Source: Chloroflexota bacterium (GTDB taxonomy: Bacteria > Chloroflexota > UBA6077 > FW602-bin22 > CADDYW01). Taken from it: a DNA stretch of 64,000 bases. The DNA lies in contig JAJPIK010000027.1 of NCBI GenBank assembly GCA_021324795.1, forward strand, positions 1 through 64,000, in the 5' to 3' direction. The notes under the pieces are model-generated. The model saw nothing but the letters and a program-made list of their open reading frames with translations, did not search any database and was not told the DNA's origin. The position numbers were made by a program, and so were the translations under genes. The first letter of the stretch is position 1; every line of letters begins with the position of its first letter. Of this stretch, positions 26,890 through 35,703 are shown in pieces.

Positions 26890-27068
26890 GACAACCTTTC
26901 GCATCGAGCAATGCAAACAACGGCCATTGTACTACGTCAATGATAGACTGCTAGTTGCCAATTATTCCTATCGATCGAAAAAAGCCGCGTTGCCCGGCCT
27001 GAGCCGACGTTGACTGGGATTGGCGAACACGTTACCCTTACCGCCGGAACTCTTTGAGGGTCTGGCCA

Positions 27069-27130
27069 GTCGTTGCAAGTCATTGCAGTTGCACGTCATT
27101 GCACACGTCATTGCAAATGACGCAAATGAC
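27069..27130. repeat. Cluster of GTCATTGCA direct repeats upstream of a lipoprotein gene
   Basis: GTCGTTGCA (27069-27077) is followed by three perfect GTCATTGCA copies at 27079, 27095 and 27107, then by inverted words AATGAC (27116-27121) and GCAAATGAC (27122-27130). The array ends 25 bases before the GTG of the lipoprotein gene. It may be an operator or a slipped-strand expansion. Confidence 0.6.
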
Positions 27131-27154
27131 GAATCTCAGCTACAGTGGAGAAAC

Positions 27155-28342
27155 GTGCTTAAGTGGGTTTGCCTGTTCGTCATGGCCGTTATAGTCGCCG
27201 CGTGTGCCTCGTCTGTCCAGTCGACGCCGATTTCGAACAACTCAACGCCCAAGGCGGTAGGGCTCTCCTCGCCTGTCCCACTGACTACCTCGGCTACGGA
27301 TACGGAGGTGGCCACACCGACGCCCGTCATGAACGCGGCGCCAGCTTCGTCGCCGGCCAGTACCGAAGCTACGATAGGAAGTCCAAATCCCCAGGCTGAA
27401 GATCCGGTTCAGATCGTCAAGGAGGCGGCCACGGCCATGGACGAGTTGAAGAGTGTTCACCTCAAAGGGTGGTTCAGTGTCACCAATGGTACGGAAACTC
27501 CGGTCGCCAGTCCCACGCCCATGACGAACGGCCAACCAGATCTAGTACTCGAACGCTCCGGCCTGGCTGTGCATACCACGTCATTCGGGATCGAATCCAT
27601 TCAGATTGATGGGGTCTCGTACGAGCGATCGCAAGATAACCCACGGTGGGTGAAGCTTTCTCCGCTCGAGGTCACTCCCACGGCACCACTGAGCGCGCTA
27701 TTTCTCAATGACGTCATCAATCCCAAGGGTAAAACATTAGCGCAATTCGAAGGAACGCTTTGTCAGGTGATCACTGCCGAAAAGCCCGGTGCGAGTAAGA
27801 CTGATCCACCGACTAATTATAAGATGTGGATCGGCGTCAGTGACCATTGGGTTCGTCGTTTTGAGCAAACGAGCGACGGCCAATTCGGGAGCAGTCTGGC
27901 TATCGTCGATTTCTCGGACTTCAACCAACCGATCTCGATCACTGCACCAACGGATTTTGTCAACGCACCGGTCGTCCCGGTTGGAACCCGAGCGAGCCTC
28001 AACGGGGTTGCCCTCACCGTGACGGCAATTCACGACAACTTCAAGGCGGTGAAGCCCCCAAGTGCCGACTCTCGCTATCTTGCTGCGGACGTCACGATTG
28101 AGAATGTCGGGAAGACTCCACTCACCGCGGTCTACTTCAAGGTTGTCGACGACAACGGTAATAGCTATCAGGATGCTTCGGTGGCCGGAGTGCGAACTCC
28201 AAACCTGACCGGGATCCTGCCCGGTGCCAGAGTCCAAGGAACGGTCGTTTTTGAAGTGCCAGCTTCTCGCACAATCAAGGCATTGGTGGAGAGTGAGGAG
28301 TTGTTTGGCAGTGCTGGAATCGAGGTCCAACTTTCTCCATAG
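27155..28342 (+). CDS. Secreted lipoprotein with C-terminal DUF4352-like domain
   Basis: 395 residues. N terminus KWVCLFVMAVIVAAC is a lipoprotein signal with lipobox VAAC. A Thr/Pro/Ser-rich linker runs to about residue 80. Residues 85-260 look like an LppX/LprG-type lipid-binding sheet (MDELKSVHLKGWFSV, SYERSQDNPRWVKL). The last 115 residues (GTRASLNGVALTVTAIHDN, SRYLAADVTIENVGKTPL) match the DUF4352 Ig-like fold. GTG 27155 has TGGAG 4 bases upstream and puts the signal at the start; the longer frame from 27020 covers the repeat cluster and is rejected. Confidence 0.75.
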   Translation: MLKWVCLFVMAVIVAACASSVQSTPISNNSTPKAVGLSSPVPLTTSATDTEVATPTPVMNAAPASSPASTEATIGSPNPQAEDPVQIVKEAATAMDELKSVHLKGWFSVTNGTETPVASPTPMTNGQPDLVLERSGLAVHTTSFGIESIQIDGVSYERSQDNPRWVKLSPLEVTPTAPLSALFLNDVINPKGKTLAQFEGTLCQVITAEKPGASKTDPPTNYKMWIGVSDHWVRRFEQTSDGQFGSSLAIVDFSDFNQPISITAPTDFVNAPVVPVGTRASLNGVALTVTAIHDNFKAVKPPSADSRYLAADVTIENVGKTPLTAVYFKVVDDNGNSYQDASVAGVRTPNLTGILPGARVQGTVVFEVPASRTIKALVESEELFGSAGIEVQLSP

Positions 28343-28354
28343 CGATGCCGCCGG

Positions 28355-29047
28355 TCATTTCGTCACACTTCCGCTTACCGTCGCCGTGAACGGCTGATTG
28401 GCGTAGAGCAAAACTTTCCCTTGGAAACCATTCGGCACTACCTTGACGTCTCGGAGATTGACTACCACTTTTCCATGGGGAGGGACACTCGACCAGTAGA
28501 CGTAGGTACGGCCGGTGGTACTCGTGAAGATCTGCTCTACGTTTAGCGGGGTCGAGTTCGGGTTGGTAATCGTATAAACAGTCGGGGTTCTTGAGGTTCC
28601 CACGGAAGAGACCGCTGCTGGAACGGATGTTGGGGTCGGGGTTAGTCGCTTCGTTGCCGTCGCTGTCGGCGCAAGGGTTGGTATCCGCGTCGTCGCGGTC
28701 GGTGTTGGCATCAACGTCGGCGTCCGCGTTGTGGTGAACGTCGTAGACGGCGTGCTTGTGCTGGTCGATGTCGACGGGAGAGGCGTGGTGCTCGACGGTC
28801 GAGGCATGCTTGTCATGGTGGCGGTTGCACTCGCGACTGCCCGATTGCAGAAGACATCGCCCATGGCGCCGGCCAGGACGGATGGACAGTTGATTCTTGG
28901 GGATGCGCTAGGATCAGCTTTACTCAGGACGATCACCGCACTCGCCGCGATAATGATCAGAACCACGGCGCCAACGGCGAAGAACGTTGATCTCCGAGGG
29001 AACGAAGACGGGCTTTGCGGCGATCGATCCTGGTTCGGTTGGCTCAA
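28355..29047 (-). CDS. Membrane-anchored Ser/Thr/Pro-rich protein
   Basis: About 230 residues. One membrane helix at 22-42, then a low-complexity Ser/Thr/Pro linker (about 72-145), and a small C-terminal beta domain (VYTITNPNSTPLNVEQIF, TYVYWSSVPPHGKVVV) that looks like an adhesion or Ig-type fold. Function unknown. The TTG at 29047 has no good ribosome site, so the start is uncertain. Convergent with the lipoprotein gene. Similar in design to the gene at 54123-54848. Confidence 0.6.
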   Translation of the reverse strand: MSQPNQDRSPQSPSSFPRRSTFFAVGAVVLIIIAASAVIVLSKADPSASPRINCPSVLAGAMGDVFCNRAVASATATMTSMPRPSSTTPLPSTSTSTSTPSTTFTTTRTPTLMPTPTATTRIPTLAPTATATKRLTPTPTSVPAAVSSVGTSRTPTVYTITNPNSTPLNVEQIFTSTTGRTYVYWSSVPPHGKVVVNLRDVKVVPNGFQGKVLLYANQPFTATVSGSVTK

Positions 29048-29397
29048 GGCGATACATCCGAGCGCCGTGGGTTGGTCAACTCGGTCATCCGCTTCTCTCC
29101 CTCGAACAAATCTGCTTTGTTTTTAGCAGATCTTTCGAGATTGGACCAATTCTCCCTAAAGCTAAGGGTACTTTCTTACTATAGCCAGCCGACTGTGCGG
29201 ATAATATGATCGACGTGTCGCGAAAAAATGGACAGACGTTGCTAGATGCGCGAGGATGAAAGCGTAGCTCCCTACACTCTCCATCCTTTCGCAAGCCCGG
29301 TGATCCTCGACCTGCATCCCGTCGCCGGGCTATTCCTCTTCGGGAAGGACTGTATATTGAAAGCAATCGAACTCTCGACTGGACAGACGCTAGGCCT

Positions 29398-29424
29398 TCC
29401 ACCTTCCGGGAGGAGGAAGGTGGA
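29398..29424 (+). promoter_or_regulatory. Hairpin covering the ribosome-binding region of the next gene
   Basis: TCCACCTTCC (29398-29407) pairs perfectly with GGAAGGTGGA (29415-29424); the loop is GGGAGGA (29408-29414). The right arm abuts the GTG start at 29425. The loop shows a Shine-Dalgarno sequence but the stem buries the rest, so folding should affect translation. The 29048-29397 stretch upstream shows no gene. Confidence 0.55.
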
Positions 29425-30033
29425 GTGAAAAAGGTGACGTCGCGCGGACGGGTGAAGCGGCTTTTCGCGGTATGGCTTCGTTTTTCTCGTTGGCGGTACG
29501 GGCATCTGTTCCCGCGCATCCTAAGTTACGGAGTTATCTGGGCATATCTATTCATCATCTTCTTGCTGGATATTGAGGTTTGGCCAGGCTACAATCTCCC
29601 AATCTTTTACGCGATCCCAGTCTTGGTCGTGGCAATGTTCGAACCGCCTCGCTATGTTGCGACCATTGGTGTGCTCACCATCTCGCTTCAGATTCTCGGA
29701 CTCATGTATGAGCATCCTACCACGGATGTCTGGCCATTCACGATGTTGGGGGTCGTCGTTGTCTGTATCATCGCTGTCTGGCTGGCTGAGCAAAGGCAGC
29801 CAGCGCGGAGACGCGAGCAGGCGCTCGTACGAACGCAGATGACGAACAGAGCTCTCCGCCATCGGTTGCTCGTTTTGCTTGGATACATGCATCTTCTCGA
29901 GCTAGCGCCCACGTTATCGCCTCAATTGCAAGAAGAGATCATTGGGAGGGTCGGTACAGAAACACGCGAGCTCAAGAGTATTCTTGAAGAGCTCGACGAC
30001 AAGACCGACCCGGAGATTGGGAGCGGATTCTAG
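29425..30033 (+). CDS. Membrane protein resembling a sensor kinase that lacks the catalytic domain
   Basis: 202 residues. Three or four membrane segments occupy about 28-120 with YNLPIFYAIPVLVVA, like the N-terminal domain of several sensor kinases (DUF4118/MASE-like). After a basic linker the C-terminal 60 residues (NRALRHRLLVLLGYMHLLE, then GRVGTETRELKSILEELDD) resemble a dimerisation helix pair of histidine kinases, but no ATP-binding domain follows before the stop. Function unknown. GTG start. Confidence 0.6.
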   Translation: MKKVTSRGRVKRLFAVWLRFSRWRYGHLFPRILSYGVIWAYLFIIFLLDIEVWPGYNLPIFYAIPVLVVAMFEPPRYVATIGVLTISLQILGLMYEHPTTDVWPFTMLGVVVVCIIAVWLAEQRQPARRREQALVRTQMTNRALRHRLLVLLGYMHLLELAPTLSPQLQEEIIGRVGTETRELKSILEELDDKTDPEIGSGF

Positions 30034-30071
30034 GGGGCCTGGAATGGATAAGTAATGATATCCGCTAATGT

Positions 30072-30077
30072 TATAAT
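30072..30077 (+). promoter_or_regulatory. Candidate -10 box
   Basis: Perfect TATAAT 28 bases before the ribosome site GAGGAG (30094-30099) of the next small gene. No clear -35 partner. Confidence 0.45.
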
Positions 30078-30105
30078 CCGTGGGAGATCAACCGAGGAGC
30101 CGCTG

Positions 30106-30333
30106 ATGCTGTACCTGCCGAACGCCGCCGACGAAGCCAAGATTCGTGAGATCCTCGACCGCGAGGAAACCGCCGTGGTCGTCGAAGCAGGCGAGGGCAC
30201 CGAAATTCTGAGTGTCGCAAACTATCCGACTGTTTGTCGCGAATACTACCTCGGGCGCTTGGTTCTCGCGGTTTTTCGACGACCCGCTGACCTCGAAGGG
30301 CGTCTCGCGCTTGCACGTGCCAAAGCCCAATAG
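30106..30333 (+). CDS. Small hypothetical protein
   Basis: 75 residues (start MLYLPNAADEAKIREIL). No recognised family; the sequence alternates strand and helix with a final basic helix (RLALARAKAQ). ATG 30106 with GAGGAG 6 bases upstream; an in-frame ATG at 30055 lies upstream of the -10 box and is rejected. Tail to tail with the antiporter gene. Confidence 0.6.
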   Translation: MLYLPNAADEAKIREILDREETAVVVEAGEGTEILSVANYPTVCREYYLGRLVLAVFRRPADLEGRLALARAKAQ

Positions 30334-30342
30334 CCGGTCGGC

Positions 30343-31437
30343 TTATCTACTGGGTAGGATGTAGAAGACCGACGCCGCCATTGCGTAGATCGCAAGAAGC
30401 TGGAAGCCTTCGAGCCAATTTGTCTCGCCATCGTGCGCGACGTATGCAAAGATCGCGACGACAACCGCGAGAATTGCCAGCTCGAGGGGATCAAAAACCA
30501 GGTCCATGGGGTGCATCGCAAGGCTCAGCAGAAGCACGAGCGGTGCAACAAAGGTAGCGATCTGAATCGAGGACCCCGAAGCCACGTCAAGCGCGAGGTC
30601 GAGGCGACCGAGGCGGCCCACCCGAACGGCCGTGTACATTTCCGCGGCGTTGCCGGCGTTGGCGACAAGAATCATCCCTGTAAAAGTTTGAGTCCAGCCC
30701 AGGGTGCGAACCGCCGGTGTGACCGAGGCAACGAGAACGTCAGTCACCGGCGCGAGCACAATCGACGTTCCAAGCAAGACGAGGGCCGCTACACCCAGTG
30801 ACCAGCGGGGCGCTTCCGCTTCTACCACCGCTGCCTCGGCGGCGATCACCAAGCACTGCTCCCCCACCCGCTCACCCTCGACTCTCGGCCCACCGCTGAA
30901 GCCAAGGATACTGTAGACCACGTATGCAAGGTAGGCGAGCAAAAGGATCACCGCGAAGCCGATACTCAACCCTTCAAGAGGGACCGCGGGATGCACTGTT
31001 GCCGCGGCGACCGACGGTAACAAGAGGCCGGCCACGGCGAGCAGCATCAGGACAGTATGATGTCCAGCTTCGCGGGCGTCGAAGCGCACCAATCCCTTTG
31101 AGATACCAGCAGCGACAAAGGCTAGTCCGATAATGAAAGCTGAGTTGCTGATAATCGCCCCGATGAGCGTGGACTTGACGAAGCCGAGAAGTCCGGCCTG
31201 GACCCCATAGTAGCCGACGAGCAGATCGGGTACGTTACCGAAGGTTGCGTTGAGAATGCCGCCGACCTTCGGCCCCTTGGCAAGCGCGGCTTCGTCGGTA
31301 GCCATGCCGATCAGGCTAGCTAGCGGGACCACTGCGCCCAGCGCCGCGAAGAAGAGAATCCAGGCTGGGAGTCCCAACAGCCCACCCAGTAAGGCCACCG
31401 GCACCAGAGCTAACAGAGCGAATAACCAGCGCGGCAT
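30343..31437 (-). CDS. Ca2+/H+ antiporter (CaCA superfamily, Cax type)
   Basis: 364 residues, about eleven membrane helices. The two alpha repeats are clear: GGILNATFGNVPDLLVG near residue 60-76 and MILVANAGNAAEMYTAVRVG near 255-275, each with the acidic residue used for ion exchange. An acidic loop (AAEAAVVEAEAP) separates the two halves, as in bacterial Cax proteins. ATG 31437 has GGGAG (31444-31448) 6 bases upstream. Exports calcium from the cytoplasm. Confidence 0.9.
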   Translation of the reverse strand: MPRWLFALLALVPVALLGGLLGLPAWILFFAALGAVVPLASLIGMATDEAALAKGPKVGGILNATFGNVPDLLVGYYGVQAGLLGFVKSTLIGAIISNSAFIIGLAFVAAGISKGLVRFDAREAGHHTVLMLLAVAGLLLPSVAAATVHPAVPLEGLSIGFAVILLLAYLAYVVYSILGFSGGPRVEGERVGEQCLVIAAEAAVVEAEAPRWSLGVAALVLLGTSIVLAPVTDVLVASVTPAVRTLGWTQTFTGMILVANAGNAAEMYTAVRVGRLGRLDLALDVASGSSIQIATFVAPLVLLLSLAMHPMDLVFDPLELAILAVVVAIFAYVAHDGETNWLEGFQLLAIYAMAASVFYILPSR

Positions 31438-31479
31438 GAACAACTCCCGCTGGAATCGGGCAAGAACCAGGCCGGGGGA

Positions 31480-33048
31480 CTATTCCCACTCAATCGTCGC
31501 CGGCGGCTTGCTAGTCACGTCGTAGACGACGCGATTGACCCCCGGAACCTCGTTGACGATTCGTGAGCTGATGCGGGCAAGCACGTCGTGCGGTATCCGT
31601 GCCCAATCGGCGGTCATCCCGTCGTCACTGGTCACCGCGCGCACGGCAACCAGATTCTGGTAGGTTCGCCCGTCGCCCATCACCCCCACACTTTTGAGGG
31701 GCGTGAGCACGGCTAGGACCTGCCAGATCTCACGAGACAGCCCGGCCCGGTCAATCTCATCGCGGACGATCGCATCGGCCTCGCGGAGTAGATCGAGTTT
31801 GTCGCGAGTCACCGCGCCGAGGACACGCACCGCCAACCCCGGACCGGGGAACGGATGCCGGTAGATCAGGCTCTCCGGCAAGCCGAGCTCGAGGCCGATC
31901 TGGCGAACTTCGTCTTTGAACAGATATCGCAGTGGCTCGACCAAGGTGAAGCGGAGGTCCTCGGGCAAGCCGCCGACGTTGTGGTGCGTCTTGATGCGGG
32001 CAGCGCTCTTACTCGCGGAGGGGGTGGCGCTCTCAATGACGTCCGGGTAGAGCGTTCCCTGTACGAGAAAGTCGACCTCACCGAGGCGCCGGGCTTCTTC
32101 GTCAAAGACCGCGACGAACTCGTGGCCGATCCGCCGTCGCTTCTCTTCCGGATCTTCAATGCCTGCCAACCGATCTAAGAAACGCTGGCTCGCATTGACG
32201 TGACGTAAGTTCATACCCAGGTGGTTGCGAAATAGCTCGACGACGCCGTCCGCCTCATTCTTGCGTAACAAGCCATTATCGACGAAGATCGAAACGAGGC
32301 GGTCGCCGATCGCCCGGTGAACCAGAGTGGCGGCGACCGCGGAATCGACGCCTCCGCTCAGACCACAAACCGCGTGCCCATCGCCGATCGCTTCCCGGAT
32401 CTGCTCGACCGCCGATTCGATTAGCGAGGCGGGCGTCCAGCGCTGACGGCAGCCGCAGGTGTCACGCACGAAGTTCTCGAGGATCCTCGGCCCATCAGGT
32501 GTATGCTTGACTTCCGGGTGGAACTGAACGGCGAAAATCTGGCGAGCGGCCATCGCGGCGATCAAGCCCGATTCGCTGCGGCCAACGACCCGAAATCCGG
32601 CGGGAGGCTCGACGACCACGTCGCCATGGGACATCCAAACGTCGAATTGCTCGGGAAGTCCGCGTAAGAGGGGATCGTTCGCGTTGTCGGCCGTCCGCTG
32701 GACGACCTGAGGACCATATTCTCGTGACGTGGTTGGCTCGACTCGTCCATTTAGCACGGCCCCAAGGAGCTGCATGCCGTAGCAAATGCCGAGGACCGGT
32801 AAACCGGACTCGAGAACGTAGTTCGGTAGTCGGGGGGCATTGGGGTCATAGACGCTTGCCGGCCCACCCGACAAAATGAGGCCGCGCGGCCGTAGTTCGG
32901 CAACAGCCGACCAGGGCGTATCGATCGACACGACCTCGCTATAGACACCAAGCTCGCGAATCCGGCGTGCGATCAACTGCGTGTACTGCGAGCCAAAATC
33001 GATGATAACGATAGTTTCAGAGTTGCCCTGGGAACGAAAAAGCTTCAT
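31480..33048 (-). CDS. guaA: GMP synthase (glutamine-hydrolysing)
   Basis: Converts XMP to GMP using glutamine and ATP. About 522 residues. The amidotransferase domain holds [10 protein letters not shown] (catalytic Cys) and QFHPEVKHT (His, Glu); the ATP-pyrophosphatase domain holds the P-loop [12 protein letters not shown]; the C terminus ends [11 protein letters not shown]. Starts with MKLFRSQG at 33048. No ribosome site precedes it; the promoter at 33058-33086 places the transcription start within about 3 bases of the ATG, so the mRNA is nearly leaderless. Confidence 0.97.
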   Translation of the reverse strand: MKLFRSQGNSETIVIIDFGSQYTQLIARRIRELGVYSEVVSIDTPWSAVAELRPRGLILSGGPASVYDPNAPRLPNYVLESGLPVLGICYGMQLLGAVLNGRVEPTTSREYGPQVVQRTADNANDPLLRGLPEQFDVWMSHGDVVVEPPAGFRVVGRSESGLIAAMAARQIFAVQFHPEVKHTPDGPRILENFVRDTCGCRQRWTPASLIESAVEQIREAIGDGHAVCGLSGGVDSAVAATLVHRAIGDRLVSIFVDNGLLRKNEADGVVELFRNHLGMNLRHVNASQRFLDRLAGIEDPEEKRRRIGHEFVAVFDEEARRLGEVDFLVQGTLYPDVIESATPSASKSAARIKTHHNVGGLPEDLRFTLVEPLRYLFKDEVRQIGLELGLPESLIYRHPFPGPGLAVRVLGAVTRDKLDLLREADAIVRDEIDRAGLSREIWQVLAVLTPLKSVGVMGDGRTYQNLVAVRAVTSDDGMTADWARIPHDVLARISSRIVNEVPGVNRVVYDVTSKPPATIEWE

Positions 33049-33057
33049 TATACGCAT

Positions 33058-33086
33058 ATTCTACCGGTCGAGGAGTGAAGCGTCAA
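33058..33086 (-). promoter_or_regulatory. guaA promoter
   Basis: On the minus strand TTGACG (33081-33086) and TAGAAT (33058-33063) with a 17-base spacer. Seven bases past the -10 box is about 33051, three bases before the guaA ATG. Confidence 0.7.
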
Positions 33087-33199
33087 CGCGAGTTTGCAGC
33101 GTTCCCGGGTTTTGCTTAGACTGGAAGACGACTAACGAGTGATACGTGATGAGCTACCAACGACCGGTGGGCAGTAAACCAGTGTCCAGGGATGGGTGA

Positions 33200-33250
33200 C
33201 CAGGTTGGGACTTTCCTCTCCTCCTGGAAGAGGATTAGGGTGAAGGCTGC
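33200..33250. repeat. Degenerate dispersed repeat
   Basis: ctctcctcctggaagagg followed by attagggtgaagg resembles the common intergenic element also seen at 23225-23335. It lies between divergent guaA and the dehydrogenase gene. Confidence 0.4.
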
Positions 33251-33304
33251 CTCCCGAATTGGATCTATCCAGAACATAGTTCGGTATGGATAAGCAGGGA
33301 ATAG

Positions 33305-34378
33305 ATGGCGATTGAGCAAAACTTGCGTGTTGATTATCAAAAGTTGCGGATGTTTGTTGGCGATGTATTTCGGTACTTCGGGGTTTCTGATACGGATGCC
33401 AACGTCGCGGCGGACGTTCTGGTCCACGCTGATCTGCTTGGCATCGATTCCCATGGGGTCGCGCGGTTGGCTGGACATCCAGATTACGTGCCAGGCCTGA
33501 AAGCTGGCGTCGTGCGGCCGCGAGTAGTGCCGCGGGTCATTCGAGAAACTGGTGCGGTTGCCTTGCTCGACGGCGCCTTCGGACTCGGCGGGGTCGTTTC
33601 AACCCAAGGCATGGAGCTGGCGATCGCTAAGGCGAAGTCGGAGGGTATCGGGGCGGTCACCGTCACTAACAGCCACCACTTTGGCATCGCTTGTCACTAC
33701 GCGATGCTTGCCCTGGATCATGGGATGATCGGCATCTCGATGACCAATGCCGCACCTCAGGTCGCACCCACCTTTGGCAAAAAGGCGCTGTTAGGCACGA
33801 ATCCAATCAGTGTCGCTGTGCCGTCTGGTCGAGAGCGGCCATTCATCCTGGACATGGCGACGAGCGTCGTCGCGGCCGGTAAGGCGGAGATCGCGATGCG
33901 GAGTGGAACGCAGACCCCCGAAGGCTGGCTGATCGACGCGGAGGGGCGACCTACCCGTGATCCTAATGTGATCAATGGAGGTGGTGCACTGCTACCGCTG
34001 GGGAGCGATCCCGAACGATCCAGCTACAAAGGGTACGGATTGGGATTAGCGGTCGACGTTTTATGCGGGGTACTCTCCGGGGCCGGATTTAGCAGTATTC
34101 TCGATCCGGTGCAACGGACGACTGGCCACTTCTTTCTGGCTCTCCAGGTCGACGCCTTCCGTCCCTTGGCTGACTTCGTCGGAATGATGGATCGAATGAT
34201 TCAGACGATGCACAATGCCGAGCCGGTGCCCGGCGCCGAGCGTGTCTACGTCCACGGCGACAAAGAATTTGCCGCCGAGCAGGATCGCCGGGCACATGGC
34301 ATTCCACTGCACCCCTCAGTCGTCGAGTCATTGAAAGGCTTGGCAAGGGAATGCGGCTTGAGCCTGCCGTTGGGCTAG
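33305..34378 (+). CDS. Malate/L-lactate/ureidoglycolate dehydrogenase family oxidoreductase (Ldh2)
   Basis: 357 residues, NAD(P)-dependent 2-hydroxyacid dehydrogenase of the Ldh2/MdhII/YiaK fold. Family motifs GIDSHGVARLAG near 49-60 (catalytic His), VTNSHHFG near 120, LGTNPISVAVPS near 164 and SYKGYGLGLAVDVL near 240 are all present. The convergent neighbours on the minus strand are a sugar-acid dehydratase-like enzyme and an epimerase, so a sugar-acid substrate is likely. ATG 33305 has AGGGA 5 bases upstream. Confidence 0.9.
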   Translation: MAIEQNLRVDYQKLRMFVGDVFRYFGVSDTDANVAADVLVHADLLGIDSHGVARLAGHPDYVPGLKAGVVRPRVVPRVIRETGAVALLDGAFGLGGVVSTQGMELAIAKAKSEGIGAVTVTNSHHFGIACHYAMLALDHGMIGISMTNAAPQVAPTFGKKALLGTNPISVAVPSGRERPFILDMATSVVAAGKAEIAMRSGTQTPEGWLIDAEGRPTRDPNVINGGGALLPLGSDPERSSYKGYGLGLAVDVLCGVLSGAGFSSILDPVQRTTGHFFLALQVDAFRPLADFVGMMDRMIQTMHNAEPVPGAERVYVHGDKEFAAEQDRRAHGIPLHPSVVESLKGLARECGLSLPLG

Positions 34379-34470
34379 AGCGATATTGCGAAGAACCTAA
34401 CGTTTGTTCTCTCGCCTAATGAGCTTTGACCAAATAACTTGGCACATTGGCGGTTGCCGCCACCCAGGCG

Positions 34471-35688
34471 CTATGGCCGAACGACGCTGCCGTCGGGGCG
34501 ACGGTCTTCGGCTACGTAGCGCGGTTGGCGAACGCGGTCGGGATCCAGCAGTTTCGCTGCTTTCTCTTCGTCGATGTCGATGCCCAGGCCAGGTTGATCG
34601 TTTGCGTAAAGATAGCCGCCTTTGAGCACAGCGTGGCCGGGGAACGCCTCGAGCTCCTCCGGTCGGAAATGATTGTCTTCCTGAATCCCGAAGTTGTAGC
34701 TTGCCAGATCCAAATGCAGCGCGGCCATCTGGTTGACCGGATCGGTATTGCCGCCTTCTTGCCAGGCGGTTTGTACGCCAAACCACTCGGCAAGGTGGGC
34801 AATCTTCTGCGCCGGCGTGATCCCGCCGACTTTGGATACGCGAACGCGGATGAAATCGATCAGACGCTCCGAGATCAGTGGCAGCCATTCGTTGGGGTTG
34901 ACGAAAAGCTCACCCATTGCTTGAGGCGTCGCGCATTGCTGACGGATCAGCCGGAAGTAAGCGATTTGCTCCGGCGGCAGAACGTCTTCGAGGAAGAAGA
35001 GGCGGTATGGCTCGAGCAGCTTGGCCAAGGTGACCGCCGAGGTTGGACGAAGGTGCTCGTGAACGTCATGGGTGAGCTTGACCCCAAAGCCGAGCTTGCT
35101 TCGTAGATGGGCGAACATGCGAGTAATGTTTTCGATGTATAGTTCATCGTCAAACACGCGTTCTTCCGGCGCGGCGTTCTCTGGTCGGTTTGCCTTTGCA
35201 CCTTCGATGAATCCACCGCCGCCGTACCCACCGAGTTGACAACGCACCACCTGATAGCCCTCCTCGAGATAACGACGAACGTCATCTTCCAAGGCATTGA
35301 CGTCCTTGCCACTCGCGTGGGCATAGCAAGGCGCCGCGGCCCGACAGGGCCCCCCGAGGAGCTTATAGACCGGCATGCCGGCTTCTTTCCCTTTGATGTC
35401 CCAGAGGGCGATATCGATGCCGGCCAAGGCAGCGTTGAGCACCGGGCCGTTTCGCCAGTAGCCTGCCTGGTAGGTAGATTGCCAGTTGTCTTCGATCTGG
35501 CCGGCGTCGCGACCGATCAATCGGGGGGCAAAGAATTGATCAATGACGGCGACGACAGCGTCGGTATAGTTGTAATCATGGGCCGAGCCGATGCCGTAGA
35601 GACCGGGCTGGTCAGTTTCGACTTTGACGGTTACCCAGGTTCCCGCCGGTCGGGTGCGGATGCAGCGAATGCGTGTGATCTTGGCCAT
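34471..35688 (-). CDS. Enolase-superfamily sugar-acid dehydratase, ManD/RspA type
   Basis: 405 residues, mandelate racemase/muconate lactonising enzyme fold with an N-terminal capping domain and a C-terminal barrel. Metal-ligand motifs are KLTHDVHEH near 208-216, FLEDVLPPE near 235-243 and MGELFVN near 260-266; AWQEGGNTDPVN near 310 matches the mannonate dehydratase group. The family includes D-mannonate and D-gluconate dehydratases as well as low-activity members, so the substrate is open. Fifteen bases after the epimerase gene. Confidence 0.88.
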   Translation of the reverse strand: MAKITRIRCIRTRPAGTWVTVKVETDQPGLYGIGSAHDYNYTDAVVAVIDQFFAPRLIGRDAGQIEDNWQSTYQAGYWRNGPVLNAALAGIDIALWDIKGKEAGMPVYKLLGGPCRAAAPCYAHASGKDVNALEDDVRRYLEEGYQVVRCQLGGYGGGGFIEGAKANRPENAAPEERVFDDELYIENITRMFAHLRSKLGFGVKLTHDVHEHLRPTSAVTLAKLLEPYRLFFLEDVLPPEQIAYFRLIRQQCATPQAMGELFVNPNEWLPLISERLIDFIRVRVSKVGGITPAQKIAHLAEWFGVQTAWQEGGNTDPVNQMAALHLDLASYNFGIQEDNHFRPEELEAFPGHAVLKGGYLYANDQPGLGIDIDEEKAAKLLDPDRVRQPRYVAEDRRPDGSVVRP

Positions 35689-35703
35689 TGTCGTCCTCCC
35701 TAT

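Noticed and set aside
27061-27130. CRISPR array
   Set aside because: Repeats are only 9 bases with 1 to 7 bases between them; no other part of the window has CRISPR-like repeats or cas genes.
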